64,000 nucleotides of DNA, taken from Dugong dugon. Its lineage: Eukaryota; Chordata; Mammalia; Sirenia; Dugongidae. The position numbers were made by a program, and so were the translations under genes. A model generated the notes under the pieces. The model was not told the DNA's origin. It ran no database searches and saw only the letters and a program-made list of their open reading frames with translations. The stretch spans positions 117,175,234 through 117,239,233 of the forward strand of contig CM057462.1 of the NCBI GenBank assembly GCA_030035585.1, written 5' to 3'. Below are positions 48,318-60,226 of this stretch, in pieces; the first letter of the stretch is position 1, and every line of letters begins with the position of its first letter.

Positions 48318-50205
48318 TTTTGTGTGGCCTTTCTAGCCATGGTCTTGTAACTCCCACCCAGGTGATCGGGCGGGACTGTGTGACAGGGTAATCCAAGGGG
48401 ATTGGGCAGTTTTGACTTAAAAGAGAGCCAATTCCAGAGCAGAGGAGAGGAGTCCACCACTAACAAGGAAGGAGAGTCCAGAAGGAGGAGGCGGCGCAGT
48501 GGGCTTCCCGGCCCACGGAGAGAGAAAGCTGAGTGCCTTTGGGCAGAGACCGAGGGCCAGGAAGAGGCATACCTGACAGAAAGGCTGGGAAGAGGCTAAC
48601 CTGATGGAAGAACTGTATCCTGAGTGTTCCTGAGCCTGAATTGTAACTGTAACTTCCCCAATAAACCCTGTAATTGTGAGTATGGTCTGTGAGTTCTGTC
48701 TGGCCATTGCAAAGAATTATTGAACCCAGGAGAGAAGTAGAGAGTGCTGTGGGAGGGAAGGTTGGAGTCAGAATCAGTAAAGATGGCAGAAAGACACTGC
48801 CGGTGGGAATGTAAAATGGCACAACCATTTTGGAAAACAATATGGCAGTTCCTTAGAAAGCTAGAAATAGAAATACCATACGATCCAGCAATCCCTCTCC
48901 TAGGAATATATCCTAGAGAAATAAGAGCCATCACTTGAATACACATATGTGCACCCATGTTCATGGCAGCAAAAAGATGGAAACAACCTAGATGTCCATC
49001 AACAGATGAATGGATAAACAAACTATAGTGCATACACACAATGTAGTACTACACAACGATAAAGAACAATGATGAATCCGGAGGGCATTATGCTGAGTAA
49101 GTCAATAAATAAAGGACAAATATGAGACCACTACTATAAAAACTCGTGAAAAAGTTTACACACAAAAAGAAACAATCTTTGATGGTTATGAGGGAGGGGA
49201 GGAGTGGGGATGGAAAAACACTAAATAGACAATAGATAACTGGTAACTTGGTGAACGGTAAGACAGTACACAGTACTTGGGAAGCCAGCCAATTTGTACA
49301 AGGCAAGGTCATGAAAGCTCCATAGACACATCCAAACTCCCTGAGGGACCGAATTACTGGGCTGAGGGCTGTGGGGACCATGGTCTCAGGGAACACCTAG
49401 CCCAATTGGCATAACAGTTCATAAAAAAAAATTTTACATTTTACTTTGGTGAGTAGTGTCTGGGGTCTTAAAGCCTGTGAGGGCCATCCAAGATACACTA
49501 CTGGTCTCACCTCTTTGGGAACAAGGGAGAATGAAGAAAATTAAAGACACAAGGGAAAGATTAGTCCAAAGGACTAATGGACCACAACTACCACAGCCTC
49601 CACCAGACAAAGAGTCCAGGACAACTAGATGGTGCCCAGCTACCACCACTGACTGCTCTGACTGGGATCACAAAGAGGGTCCCGGACAGAGATGGAGAAA
49701 AATGTAAAACAGAATTCTAACTCACTAAAAAAGACCAGACTTACTGGCTTGACAGAGACTGGAGAAACCCCAAGAGTATGGCCCCCACACATCTGTTTAG
49801 CTCAGCAATGAAGTCACTCCTGAGGTTCATCCTTCAGCTAAAGATTAGACAGGCCCATAAAGCAAAACGAGACTAAAGGGGCACACCAGCCCAGGGGCAA
49901 GGGCTAGAAGGCAGGAGGAGACAGGAAAGCTGGTAACAGGGAACTGAAAGTCAATAAGGGAGAATGTTGACATGTCACAGAGTTGTTAACCAGTGTCATA
50001 AAACAATATGTGTACTAACTATTTAATGAGAAGCTAGTTTGTTCTGTAAACCTTCATGTAAACTGCAATTAAAAAAAAAAAAAAATAGCAGAGAGAGGAG
50101 GCTCATCCGGCCTCCACCTTATGGGAGTCAACCTTGTGCTGTTGATCTTGGTTCTCCTTCTCCCTTGTGGGGCTGGAGGAGGTCAGACACTGCCTCTAAG
50201 CCATT
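48318..50205 (+). mobile_element. LTR-like repeat, family unassigned, split by an L1
   Basis: Bases 48,318-48,793 and 50,086-50,205 match, in order, the complement of 63,192-63,908 ('gtggcctttctagccatggt', 'gagagaaagctgagtgcctt', 'agtatggtctgtgagttctg', 'ctgttgatcttggttctc'). An AATAAA followed by GT-rich text fits an LTR. A fossil; class unknown. Confidence 0.6.
48794..50085 (+). mobile_element. L1 LINE, 3' end with poly-A
   Basis: Begins in late ORF2 ('cggtgggaatgtaaaatggc', 'gatgtccatcaacagatgaa'), continues through a long 3' UTR and ends in a 15-base A run. GCAGAAAG before it and GCAGAGAG after it are a worn target duplication within the LTR-like repeat. Confidence 0.85.
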
Positions 50206-50279
50206 TTTAGAAGGTGTCAGAACCCCATGGTGTATAATGTACAGTATGTATAATGTACAGTATGGGGCAAAGATTCATG

Positions 50280-51215
50280 TCCAAGATAGATGTACACTAA
50301 CTAGATAGCAGACAAGTGGTAACTTTGGTGAAGAGTAAAACAGTACCCAGTATTGGGGAAGTCAGCACAACTTGACTAGGGCAAAATCATAGAAGCTTCG
50401 CAGACACATCCAAATGCCCTGAGAGACCGAGATATTGGGCTGGGGGCTGGGGAATATGGTCTTGGGGGACATCCAGCTCAATTGGCATAACATAGTGCTA
50501 AAGAAAATGTTCTACATTCGACTGTGGTGAGTAGTGACTGGGGTCTTAAAGGCTCACAAGTGGCCGTCTAAGATACATCTACTGGTCTCATCTGAGCTCG
50601 AGCAAAAGAGAATGAAGAAGACCAAAGACAGAAGGGAAAAATTAGTCCAAAGGACTAACGGACCACAACTACTACACCCTCTATCCGATTGAGTCCAGAA
50701 TAACTAGCTGGTTACCACCACTGACTGCTCTGGCAGGGATCACAATAGAGGATCCTGGACAGAGAGGGAGAAAAATGTAGAACAAAATTCACATTCTCAA
50801 AACAAAACAAAACAAAAAGAAGACTTGGCTTGCTTGTCTGACAGAGACTGGAGAAACCCCGAGTATGGCCCCTAGACACCCTTTTTACTCAGTACTGAAG
50901 TCACTCCTGAGGTTCACAGGCCTATAGGTCCAAGGAGGAGCAACAATAACACCCGTGAGGGAGGTGCTTCATAGTTCAACCATGTATACGAGACTAAAAG
51001 GCACACCAGCCCAAAAGCAAAGACAAGAAGGCAGGAAGGGACAGGAAAAACTGGATGAATGGAAACAGGGAACCCAGGGTGGAGGAGGGGAAAGTGTTGA
51101 CACAGTGCAAGGTTGGCAGCCAATGTCACAAAACAATGTGTGTATTAACTATTTAATGAGAAACTAACTTGCTCTGTAAAGTTTCACCTAAAACACAACT
51201 GAAAAAACAACAACA
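50280..51215 (+). mobile_element. Second L1 3' UTR copy
   Basis: Parallels 49,230-50,070 phrase by phrase ('gggacaggaaaaactggatg', 'taactatttaatgagaaact') and ends in an A-rich tail. A separate 5'-truncated insertion of the same L1 group. Confidence 0.8.
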
Positions 51216-51249
51216 CAAAGGTGCTTCTGGAGGGTGGGTGTAGGGCTGC

Positions 51250-51465
51250 AAGAATGGGCTCTGGGCTCTGGAGTCAGGCAGCCCATATATGAATTCTCAT
51301 TAGCTCTGTGGACTGAGGCAAATTTCTTCATCTATAAAATGGAAATAATGGTAGTGCCCATCTCTCCATATTAGTGTTAGGATTACATAAGAAAAACTAT
51401 ATAGCACTTATAGAAGTGTCAGACAAATAGTAAGTGCTCAGTAAATGTTAGCTGTGATTGTTATT
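51250..51465 (+). repeat. MIR SINE
   Basis: 'gggctctggagtcaggcagc', 'tttcttcatctataaaatgg' and 'aatagtaagtgctcagtaaa' in MIR order. Confidence 0.75.
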
Positions 51466-51489
51466 GATAAATAATTGATAAAATTACCA

Positions 51490-51790
51490 ATAAACATGAT
51501 GATTAATTTATGTGTCAACTTGGATAGACTATGGTTCTCAGTGGTTTGGCTAAACACTAGTCTAATTGCTGTCATGGAGTAGTTACATGTGATTAAATCA
51601 ATTGGCCTTGGGTAGAGCAGATTACCTTCCAGAATGTAATCTAATGTAATGAAATAATGTAATATAATCACTTTCCATAATGCAATCTGATTTAATGTAA
51701 TCAGTAAATCAATTGAGATCATACCAGTATAGAGTAGATCCTAAACCTAATCATTTCTGAGTTATAAAAAGACCAGAATAGACACAGAGA
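51490..51790 (+). mobile_element. Possible ERVL-type (MLT2-like) LTR fossil
   Basis: 'taatttatgtgtcaacttgg', 'ggctaaacactagtctaatt' and 'gagcagattaccttccagaa' resemble this old LTR group. Borders are unclear. Confidence 0.4.
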
Positions 51791-52659
51791 CAAGCACATA
51801 CACTTCATGCAGGTGCACAGCTGTCTTAGAGATGTTGTTTACTACATAGCTCACATACCTCTATGTTTCTATGTCTAAGTTCAGAAATTCTCTATTTCTA
51901 ACTTCATATTATAAGTGACTCATATATATGAAATTACAGAAAACATACATGACAATCATATGGAATTTGAGAGCATTATGGAGTCATGTGATTCACCCTG
52001 ACCTAGAGACAGCCTACATCACTTTTCAATTTGGCCTGAAAATAAGAACACTCACTATCTCTGGCAGGGATCACAGTAGAGGATCCTGGACAGGGAGGGA
52101 GTGAAAATTCATGAGTCATTTAAAATCTCTGTGAGTTCTCTCCAAAAGTACTTGCTGGCAAGTACTGTATTTTTATGCAAATAACACACACCTTCTCCGT
52201 TTGTTTGCCAACCACTACCTCCCCTCCCCACCGTGAGGCATTTTCATAAGTACCCTACACTAATTTTTTTACAGCAACATGTGAAAAAAAATTGGTATAG
52301 CAGAGGTTACAAAAATACCTTGTGGAGGGAAGGAGCAGCTGGCAAACAAAGGTAGAAGGCATGCGTTATTTGTGTAAAAATATGGTGATGATTCTCTAAC
52401 CCTTTATATTTCGAGACATGCCTAAGAAAAAAAGATTTTTCTTGTGTAGAGCCAGGTAAAGGTTTGTTACTACTGACAGTTTGTATTACTCTAGGAAATT
52501 GAGTTTCCTCTTGTAATTTTATTTCCTCAAGTTGCACAAACCAGAGGAAGGAAAACCAAAGGTGTGATAAAAGAAATGTTAACATGTAGCTAAATTCCTG
52601 TAAGGTGGCCTTGACACATAAGTATATCATAAACAATCCCTTTAATCTCTGATTTTGAG
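51791..52659. other. UOX intron 1, nothing recognised
   Basis: Repeats the phrase 'cagggatcacagtagaggat' at 52,065, also present in the L1 3' UTR copies, so a scrap of that L1 may lie at 52,060-52,105. Otherwise unassigned. Confidence 0.35.
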
Positions 52660-53145
52660 GAAATATGCCTCTCGTACCACAGCCTGGAGATTACAGGCAA
52701 AACTGGCCTGTGACTAGTATTGGTTAAGCATGACATCACCTGGCCCTTATCGTGTGAAGCCAAGGTGATAAAATCACGTATATACCCTGAATTTCTGCTT
52801 ACTCACTGAGAGAAGACAGTGGCAAAAGGTCTCTCTGGCTTTCTCTGAAGACTAAGAGACTGCTGAGATACTGCCCGCCATATCCAACCTCAGCCCCTAG
52901 CTACGTGGGACCTTCTCTGAGTTCAATCTGTGGTTAAGCCTTCCTTCTGAAACCACTTTTTAATGGTAAACAGCTGAAGTCTAAATATTTGGTCTCTAAT
53001 CATTGAACTAACATTGTAACTGTTAACCCTGATTCTCCAGTGCTAACTGAATGCCTTGAGGTCTTACTTGAGCTCCTTGCCATGACTACCTTGCAATAAA
53101 CGAAATGAATTTACGCATTATGAACCTGAGCATTTATTTACTTAT
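52660..53145 (+). mobile_element. LTR-like repeat, family unassigned
   Basis: A TATA-like 'cacgtatataccc' near 52,776 and a CAATAAA near 53,094 are spaced as in an LTR. The opening phrase 'ccacagcctggagattacag' also occurs near 47,879, hinting at a dispersed family. Treated as a fossil of unknown class. Confidence 0.4.
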
Positions 53146-53504
53146 TCCTAAGATAAAAATCATACAGGACACAGGAGTTCTTAATCTGGAGCCTATTTAC
53201 CTCTAGAAGGCCCAGTGGATAGATCTGAGGCAGAACTGTGTACTTCATGAAGTTGTAACCAAAACTTTACGTGTATGTGTTCACAGAAGGAGGTATTTTT
53301 CTGGGGAGGGCATTCATAGATTTCATTAGTTTCTAAAAGGGTTCATGATCCATAAAACTTTAAGAACCATTGACCTGTGTGATTGGGGTCTGAATTGTTA
53401 GGGTCACCTTTGACAAATGGACTTTGCCACGATATGACAATTAGTCATGAAACAGCAGGAGAGGGAAGAAGAGATCATTCTTGGTGTGCAGCCACATGGA
53501 TGCA

Positions 53505-54135
53505 ATGGAGCAGTGGTCTAGAGATTAAGAGCATATGAGCTCTAGAGTCAGACCGCCTGAGAGTGACTCTTGGTTCCACAACCTGCTAGCTATATGGACT
53601 TATGTTGTTAACCTGCCATTGAGTCAGCTCCAACTCATGGCAATCCCACATATAACAGAATTAAATGTTGCCCAGGCTTGTGCCATCTTCACAATCATTG
53701 GTATGCTCAAGTCCATTGTTGCAGTCACTGTCTGAGTGCTTTCCAACCTAGGGGGGGCTCGTCTTCCAGCACTACATCAGTCAATGTTCTGTTGTGATCC
53801 ATAAGGTTTTTTCACTGGTTAATTTTCGGAAGTAGCTTGCCAGGGTTTTCTTCCTAGCCTGTCTTAGTCTGCAAGCTCTGCTGAAACCTATCCACCACGC
53901 GTGACCCTGCTGATATTTGAAATATTGGTGGCATAGCTTTTAGCATTGTAGCAACATGCAAGCTACTGCAGTACAACAACCTGGCCTTATACAAATTATT
54001 TAATCTCCTTATTCCTTCACCTTTTGATCTGTAAAATAGGGTAATGATAGCATCTATTTCCTAGAATTGTTTTGAGGTTGAAATTAAGTGATGTGAATAG
54101 TGACTAGCACATAGTAAATGTCAATGGATTTAGCT
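53505..54135 (+). repeat. MIR SINE split by an RTE derivative
   Basis: MIR halves at 53,505-53,603 ('gagctctagagtcagaccgc') and 53,983-54,135 ('atctgtaaaatagggtaatg'). Confidence 0.7.
53604..53982 (-). repeat. Internally deleted RTE derivative
   Basis: The complement joins an RTE 5' region (53,750-53,980: 'ttcctagcctgtcttagtct', 'gaaatattggtggcatagct') directly to an RTE 3' end (53,610-53,720) with the whole coding part missing and no tRNA-like head. Confidence 0.75.
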
Positions 54136-54589
54136 ATCATGATCTGGCTTGCCAATTTGACCAAAAGTCACAGTTGGAACACTGTATACTAGTTTCATCA
54201 CCAAGTATGAAGAGACAGCCTTGCTTCTCTTTTCGACAAGGAAGACTAAAGATCCCATAAAGGTGTTCATTGCTTTGTGCTGTAGGTATCCTACTGATTA
54301 AGCAAATCTTTGTTTATATTAAGCATATTTTAAATGAATCCTAGCTGTTCATAAGCATTTATGGCAAATCTTTTTATAAAGCTAATACACTCTATTCTCC
54401 CCCTATGCATAATACTTTTTAGCCTCTGTGCATTTATCCATGCCTCCTTTCAATAATAACAGTCACCAGGTACCAAAAGAATTTTCGCCTGTTTTATAGA
54501 CAAGGACTGAGGCAGAAAGAAGCACATTTCCCTGGCCTCACAGCCAGGATTTGACTTCAGGTTTTTCTGTGCTTTTAAACACCAACCAA

Positions 54590-54900
54590 TGCTCCTTCCC
54601 TCTACCTGGAATGCCATCTCTCCACATGGCATGGCTCATCCCACAAGTGACCTTCTCCATAAGCTTGCCCTGATGCCCTCAACAGGAAATAACTGCTCTT
54701 GCCTTTGAACTCCCAATCCACTTCAGGTGAACAGTCACCAGCTGCTCAGGTCACTTTCTTGCTTTATTATTCTTACTTGTGTACATTCCTTAGTATTCTC
54801 ACTATCAAAGTCTTAAAAATAAGATCAAGTCAGCTATGTCTTCCTCACAGTAGCTAAGAGTGTTTCATAAATGGTGATTAATGATTTGTCCAAAGAATGA
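54590..54900 (+). repeat. L2 LINE, 3' fragment
   Basis: 'tctacctggaatgccatctc', 'cataagcttgccctgatgcc' and 'tacattccttagtattctca' in L2 order. Confidence 0.6.
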
Positions 54901-55434
54901 GCCCACTCATTTTACAGATTATTTCAGAAAATTTAGCTTATTTTTATTTTAATAAGAAAAACGTGGTTTTCAGTTCCAAGTCACTCTAACAATTCAACTT
55001 CAGGCTCATAGTCACAAGTAAGTTACAGGGTGAGGTTGCCGGGAGGGGGATGGTATCTGGCCTACATAGTTTATATTTTCCTTGTAAGAACTCCTGTTTA
55101 AAGAAACAAAATTTGTTTGTATCACTTGTGAGTCCAAAATTATTCTCAGGAAATACAAATCATTGTGAAACTGTCCCTGGGTCTCTATAATATTAAACAT
55201 TATCAGAAGCAGCAATAATTATGGCACAGTTTCCAACTATTTAAACCTCTGGCACACACTTATTCATTTTTTGCACAGAACTGTTTCTTCATTTTAGTAG
55301 CTGCTTTTAGCTATGGTCTTATGTTTTTGATTCCAGTATACCAAACTTCAACCACTGAATTTCTCTACTCTGCTGGAGAAGGAAAATACTTCATTTAAGA
55401 CCTTTTTTAATTTTAGCTTTTTCCCAATATTTAG

Positions 55435-55645
55435 ATGTTGTTGTTGTTGTTTGCCATTGAGTCGATTCTGACTCATAGCAACCCTATATGACAGAGTAGA
55501 GCTGCCCCGTAGGGTTTACTAGGCTGTAATCTTTACATTAGCAGATCACAGGTCTTTTCTTCCATGGAATGGCTGGTATATTCGAACCACAGACCTTTTG
55601 GTTAGCAGCTGAGTACTTAACCATGGTGTCACCAGGCTCCTTAAT
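55435..55645 (-). repeat. AfroSINE
   Basis: (GTT)n, then 'ttgagtcgattctgactcat' to 'aaccatggtgtcaccaggct'. The long T/G tail is that of a fairly young copy. Confidence 0.9.
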
Positions 55646-55711
55646 ATTTAGATACAAAGTTTGATTTGATTTGATGTGTCCGTGTGTTTTCACAAAATGT
55701 GTATTCACATA

Positions 55712-56232
55712 TGTCTTAGTTTCTAGTGCTGCTATAACAGAAATACCACAAGTGGAAGGCTTTAACAAACAGAAATATATTCTCTCACAGTCTAGGAAGC
55801 TAGAAGTCTGAATTCAGGGCTCCAGCTCCAGGGGAAGGCTTTCTCTCTCTGTCGGCTCTGGGGGAAGGTCCTTGTCATCAATCTTCCCTGGTCTAGGAGC
55901 TTCTTAGCACAGGGACCCCAGGTCCAAAGGACAGGCTCCATTCTTGGCTCTCTTTGCCTGGTGATAATGAGGTCCCTCTCCTCTCTGCTTGCTTCTCTCT
56001 TTTGTATCTCAGAGGAGACTGACTCAGATACAACCTAATCCTGTAGATTGTGTCCTGCCTCATTAACTTAACTGCTCCCTAATTCTGCCTCATCAGTATC
56101 ATAGAGGTTAGGATTTACAGCACATAGGAAAATTACATCAGATCACAAAATGGAGGACAGCCACACAATACTGGGAATCAGGGCCTGACCAAGTTGGCGC
56201 GTATTTTTGGGGGGTCAATTTACTCCATAACA
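55712..56232 (-). mobile_element. Afrotherian MaLR-type solo LTR
   Basis: TGTCTTAGTTTCTAGTGCTG ... TACTCCATAACA, reverse orientation. A whole-length solo LTR fossil. Confidence 0.8.
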
Positions 56233-57011
56233 TTATATGTGGATTTTAATTACAGGAGATCTATTGGGAAAATATTAGGATAGATAAGGGAAAACTTTTC
56301 TCACTTTAAATTTACAATGACTAAAAATTTCCCTCAAGTCTTAGAAGAGCTTCTATAGTCATCGTCTCTATCCTCCCTAATAGGGAAAAATATAAAAAGC
56401 CTAGCTACTTAGGACCTATCACACATGTGTAAATATCAATTCAGGTGACACATGCTGTAATGAACGGAAAAACTGCAGATGGAGACTGCCCCTCTCTCTG
56501 TTTTGATCATGCTAGAAAAGGACTTCCAATTCACTGACCAGGTTTTTCCTGGCTATTTCCTTAGGCTTTTGTGAACAAAAAGACTTCAGAGAAAAATGCT
56601 GAACTAATGTGAGAAGAAAATAAGCACTAATATGAATAATCTTGATATCATTTTGTTGGATCTTAGCAATATATTATAACGGTAAGAACTATTATGGTGA
56701 ATAATAATTTTAGAGGCATCTGGCATTTTTTTGGCTGTCCCAAATCTACTAAATGTTAAATGGAAAAATGTTGATATCAGGTAAAAAATGTCATGTTGCC
56801 ATAATCTGCAGAGTGGCTTGTTATTACCTTCAAGGGGGATATGCCCTGCCATACATTCACCGTATGACTCTAAAGGGATTTGTCAAGCAGATGTTTCAAG
56901 AACAGTATAAAAACTTATCTGCATAACTATGGGAGAAAGAAAGGGTGACCTGTCACCTAATGAAGAAGCCATTTACAGGTGCTCAGTCATTTTCATTCTT
57001 CTACCTATTAC
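56233..57011. other. UOX intron 1, nothing recognised
   Basis: A/T-rich sequence without a named element. Confidence 0.4.
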
Positions 57012-57172
57012 AAGGAGCCCTGGTGGTGCAGTGATTAAGAGCTATAGCTGCTAAACAAAAGGTCGGCAGTTCAAATCCACCAGCCACTCCTTGGAAACCC
57101 CACGGGGCAGTTCTACTCTGTCCTGTAGGGTCACTATGATGGAACTGACTCGACAGCGCCTAACAACAACCT
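57012..57172 (+). repeat. AfroSINE
   Basis: 'caaggagccctggtggtgca' to 'ctgactcgacagcgcctaac'. Confidence 0.9.
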
Positions 57173-57429
57173 ATTACAAAGGATGAGAAACTCAGCACTA
57201 AATAGTGCAGGAAATGCTAATTTTCTTGCTAGCCCTCTTTACAGCACCTGTGGGCCTTGTTCCAGCCTTAGGGTAGGGAAGCTGGAACAAGACCCACAGG
57301 AGCCCCTAGGATTGGGAGTAGAAAATCCCACAATAAAGAATTGATGGAGAACCTCAAAAATGGGATTGGAAGCAAATTTTACTGAAATGAATACATTGAA
57401 AGACATCTCTTTCCTAATGTATAAGTCTT

Positions 57430-58060
57430 GAAAGTAAAAATAATAGTAGCAACCACTTATTGAAGGTTTGCTGTCTGTTGGAAAATTTACATATTTTATG
57501 CAAATTTATATTAGCATTATACATGCAAATTTTCTGACAGGCAGCAAATGCTCAATAAATTTCCTCTAAAGTGGGCAGTGGGGGGTTCAGTGGTAGAATT
57601 CTCACCTTCCATGTGAAGACCTGGGTTGGATTCCTGGCCCATGCACCTAATGCACAGCTACCACCTGTCTGTCTGCGAAGGCTTGCATGTTGCTGTGATA
57701 CTGAATAGGTTTCAGTGGAGCTTCCAGACAAAGATGGGCTAGGGAGAAAGGTCTGGTGATCTACTTCTGAAAATCAGCCAGTGAAAACCCTATGGCTCAC
57801 GATGGTCTGACCTGCAATGATCACGGGGATGGTGCATGATCAGACAGCATTTTTTTCAGCTGTGCATAGGGGCACCATGACTCAGGACCCACTAGCTAGC
57901 AACAACAATTTCCTCTAATCCTTACAAGAACCCTGTGAAATAGGTATTATCCAAGTTTGCTAAAGGAAGACACTAGGGTTAGGTAACCTGCCAAGGTCAC
58001 ACAGTTACTAGGTGATAGAGGCAGGATAAGAACCCAGCCCATCTTCTCCAAAATGACATG
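57430..58060 (-). repeat. MIR SINE split by a tRNA-Gly SINE
   Basis: MIR halves at 57,430-57,569 and 57,908-58,060 ('ggtaacctgccaaggtcaca', 'gaggcaggataagaacccag'). Confidence 0.7.
57570..57907 (+). repeat. tRNA-Gly-headed SINE with RTE body, exact borders
   Basis: Flanked by a perfect 11-base target duplication ATTTCCTCTAA (57,559-57,569 and 57,908-57,918). The head 'gggttcagtggtagaattct' is tRNA-Gly-like; the body includes 'ctgaataggtttcagtggag' and 'cttccagacaaagatgggct' from the RTE 5' region and ends CTAGCAACAACA as RTE does. Length 338 bases. Confidence 0.9.
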
Positions 58061-58444
58061 CTCTTACCTACATTAAACCTATGAAAGATGGAAGCTGTGT
58101 AAGGTGGAAATCTGTCAGAGAAGGAAAATTCAAATATTTTCCGCTAAAATGAGCGATATAAAAGTGGTAAGATAGTACCTTGTTAAAGGCAGAAAATTTG
58201 GGAGACCCGGAAAAACTAGGCAGTGCTGTTGAGTTCTGGCTCTCACAGGTTTCATTGTAGTTCTAATGCCCCCTTTGATGACCAGTCCCCCTCCACTCAT
58301 TAGGTGGGGAAACAAACTACTCTGAACCCAACAGAAGGAGGGAAATGGGCATACTACTGCAGAAACTTGTATCTTTATACCATTTTTTAGTTTTCTACCT
58401 ACTGAGACCTACATTATCTTATCTATTCCTCACAACATGGTTTA

Positions 58445-59198
58445 GTAGATAGAATCCCATGTCTCCTGGCTTTCAAAGAGTGGAGCCACAGCCTCCTAGG
58501 TTTCAAAGCGTCGGTTCCAGAGTGTGGGGCTGGCTGCCTTTAAGATGTGCCAGGGGGATGGGACTGCCCCCAAAGCAGAGGAGGTGGGACTGCCATGCCC
58601 AAGGGGCAGAAGAACAGGGACTGCCAGGGCCAAGGAGGTATGGTCACCACTCAGATAGACTAAGAGAATGGGGCCACCCAAAGCTGAGGAAGCAGAGTTG
58701 TCTCCCCAGTGGGCCTGGAAGGCAGAGCTGAAGCCCTGGGCCTAGGGGCCTCCACTCAGAATTCAGAAGGCATGGCCAACACCCAGAGTCTGGAGGGTGA
58801 GGCCATTGCCCAGACAGTATTAGAGAACAGAAGATTATTTTCAAACCTTGAGAGCTAATGTAAATTGTTCTGCTGAGTTTTAGACTTGCTGGGTGCCTGT
58901 TATCCCTGCTTTCTCTCTGATTTCTCCCATTTATAATGGAAGTGTCTACCTTGTGCTTGTTCCACCATTGTACTTTGGAAGCAGATAACCTGTATTCTAG
59001 ATTTCACAGGCTCTCAGATGAAGACGAATTTTGCTCCAGGATGGAATATGCCTAACGTCTCACCCATATTTGATTTAGATGCTTCAAAAGATGAAATTTT
59101 GGACTTCGAGTTGATTTAAGACTTGTGGGATGATGTGATGGGGTGAGTATGTTTTGCATGTGGCAAGAACATGAATTTTGGGGGGCCAAAAGGTGGAA
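58445..59198 (+). mobile_element. MaLR internal region, 3' part (fossil)
   Basis: Text such as 'tgatttctcccatttataat' and 'ccaccattgtactttggaag' resembles the 3' internal part of MST/THE1-type MaLR elements, leading straight into an LTR at 59,199 after a purine-rich tract. Broken, several breaks. Confidence 0.6.
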
Positions 59199-59605
59199 TG
59201 TTGTGGATTGAATTATGTCCCCCAAAATATGTGCTGTAAATCTTAACCTCTATGCCTGTGGTTATAATCCCATTTGGAAATGGGCTATCTTTTTTATGTT
59301 AATGAGGCAGGATTAGTATAGGGTATATCTTGAGACAATCTCTTTTGAGATATAAAATAATTTAAACAGACAAGCTAGAAAGCAGAGATGGGGGAAAATT
59401 GATGCCCAGATATATGGAGATCCCCAGGAAACCAGGAAGCAGAAGCTGAAGAGACAAGGAACTTCCTTCAGAACCAACAGAGAAATCCTTCCCCTTGAGC
59501 CAGCACCCTAAATTTAGACTTCTAGCCTCCTAAAATAAACTTCTATTTGTTAAAACCACCCACTTGTGGTATTTCTGTTATAGCAGCACTAGATAACTAA
59601 GACCA
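59199..59605 (+). mobile_element. MaLR-type LTR with internal sequence on both sides
   Basis: TGTTGTGGATTGAATTATGT to ...ACTAAGACCA. Both flanks are MaLR internal sequence, so it is not a solo LTR. Confidence 0.75.
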
Positions 59606-59845
59606 AATATGGTACCAAGAAGTGGGAGTGCTTCTCTAAAATACCCAAAATGTGGAAGTGGTTTTGGAATTGGGTAATAGGTAGAGCCTAGAAGATTTTT
59701 AAGATGCCTAATAGTAAAAGCCTAGATTGTCTTGAAGAGACTATTAGTAGAATTATGGATGTGAAAGGCAATTCTGGTGAGGACTCAGAAGGAAGTGAGG
59801 AGAGCTATAGAGAAAGTCTCTATCATCTTAGAGAATTCATATGGT
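59606..59845 (+). mobile_element. MaLR internal region, 5' part (fossil)
   Basis: 'tatggtaccaagaagtggga' and 'gtggttttggaattgggtaa' match the start of MaLR internal sequence just after a 5' LTR. Broken. Confidence 0.65.
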
Positions 59846-60226
59846 GCCAAAAGAACAGAAATTTATTTTCTTATAGTTCAAGAGGCTCAAAGTCCAAAGT
59901 CAGGGCCCTGGCTCTAGGGAAGTCTCTCCCTCTCTGTCTCTGAGGGAAGATATTTGTCTCAGCTTCTATAACCCAGGCATTTTTCAGTTCCTTAGCGATC
60001 TCCACCTGGCATCTATCTTTCCTCCATTTGTGCTTGTTTGCGTCTCTCTGTGTCTAATCTGCTCTTTTGATGTCTCAAAAGTCTTTAGGTTTAAGACACA
60101 CCGACCTTGATATGGCCTCATTTATATAACAAAGAAAACTTTATTCTCAAATGGGATTGCATCCACAGGTATAGGGGTAAGTATTCCAACACTTCTTTTG
60201 TGGGGACACAGTTCAATCCAAAACAC
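59846..60226 (-). mobile_element. Second LTR, opposite strand (fossil)
   Basis: 'cagaaatttattttcttata' to 'ggacacagttcaatccaaaa' reads as a MaLR-type LTR on the minus strand, more diverged than the others. Confidence 0.55.

Noticed and set aside
48460-49039. Long minus-strand open frames (up to 147 codons)
   Set aside because: They run antisense through an LTR-like repeat and an L1 3' end.
58459-58731. 90-codon open frame in a G/C-rich block, possibly an exon or CpG-rich promoter
   Set aside because: The surrounding text matches MaLR internal sequence running into an LTR; CpG content is not high.
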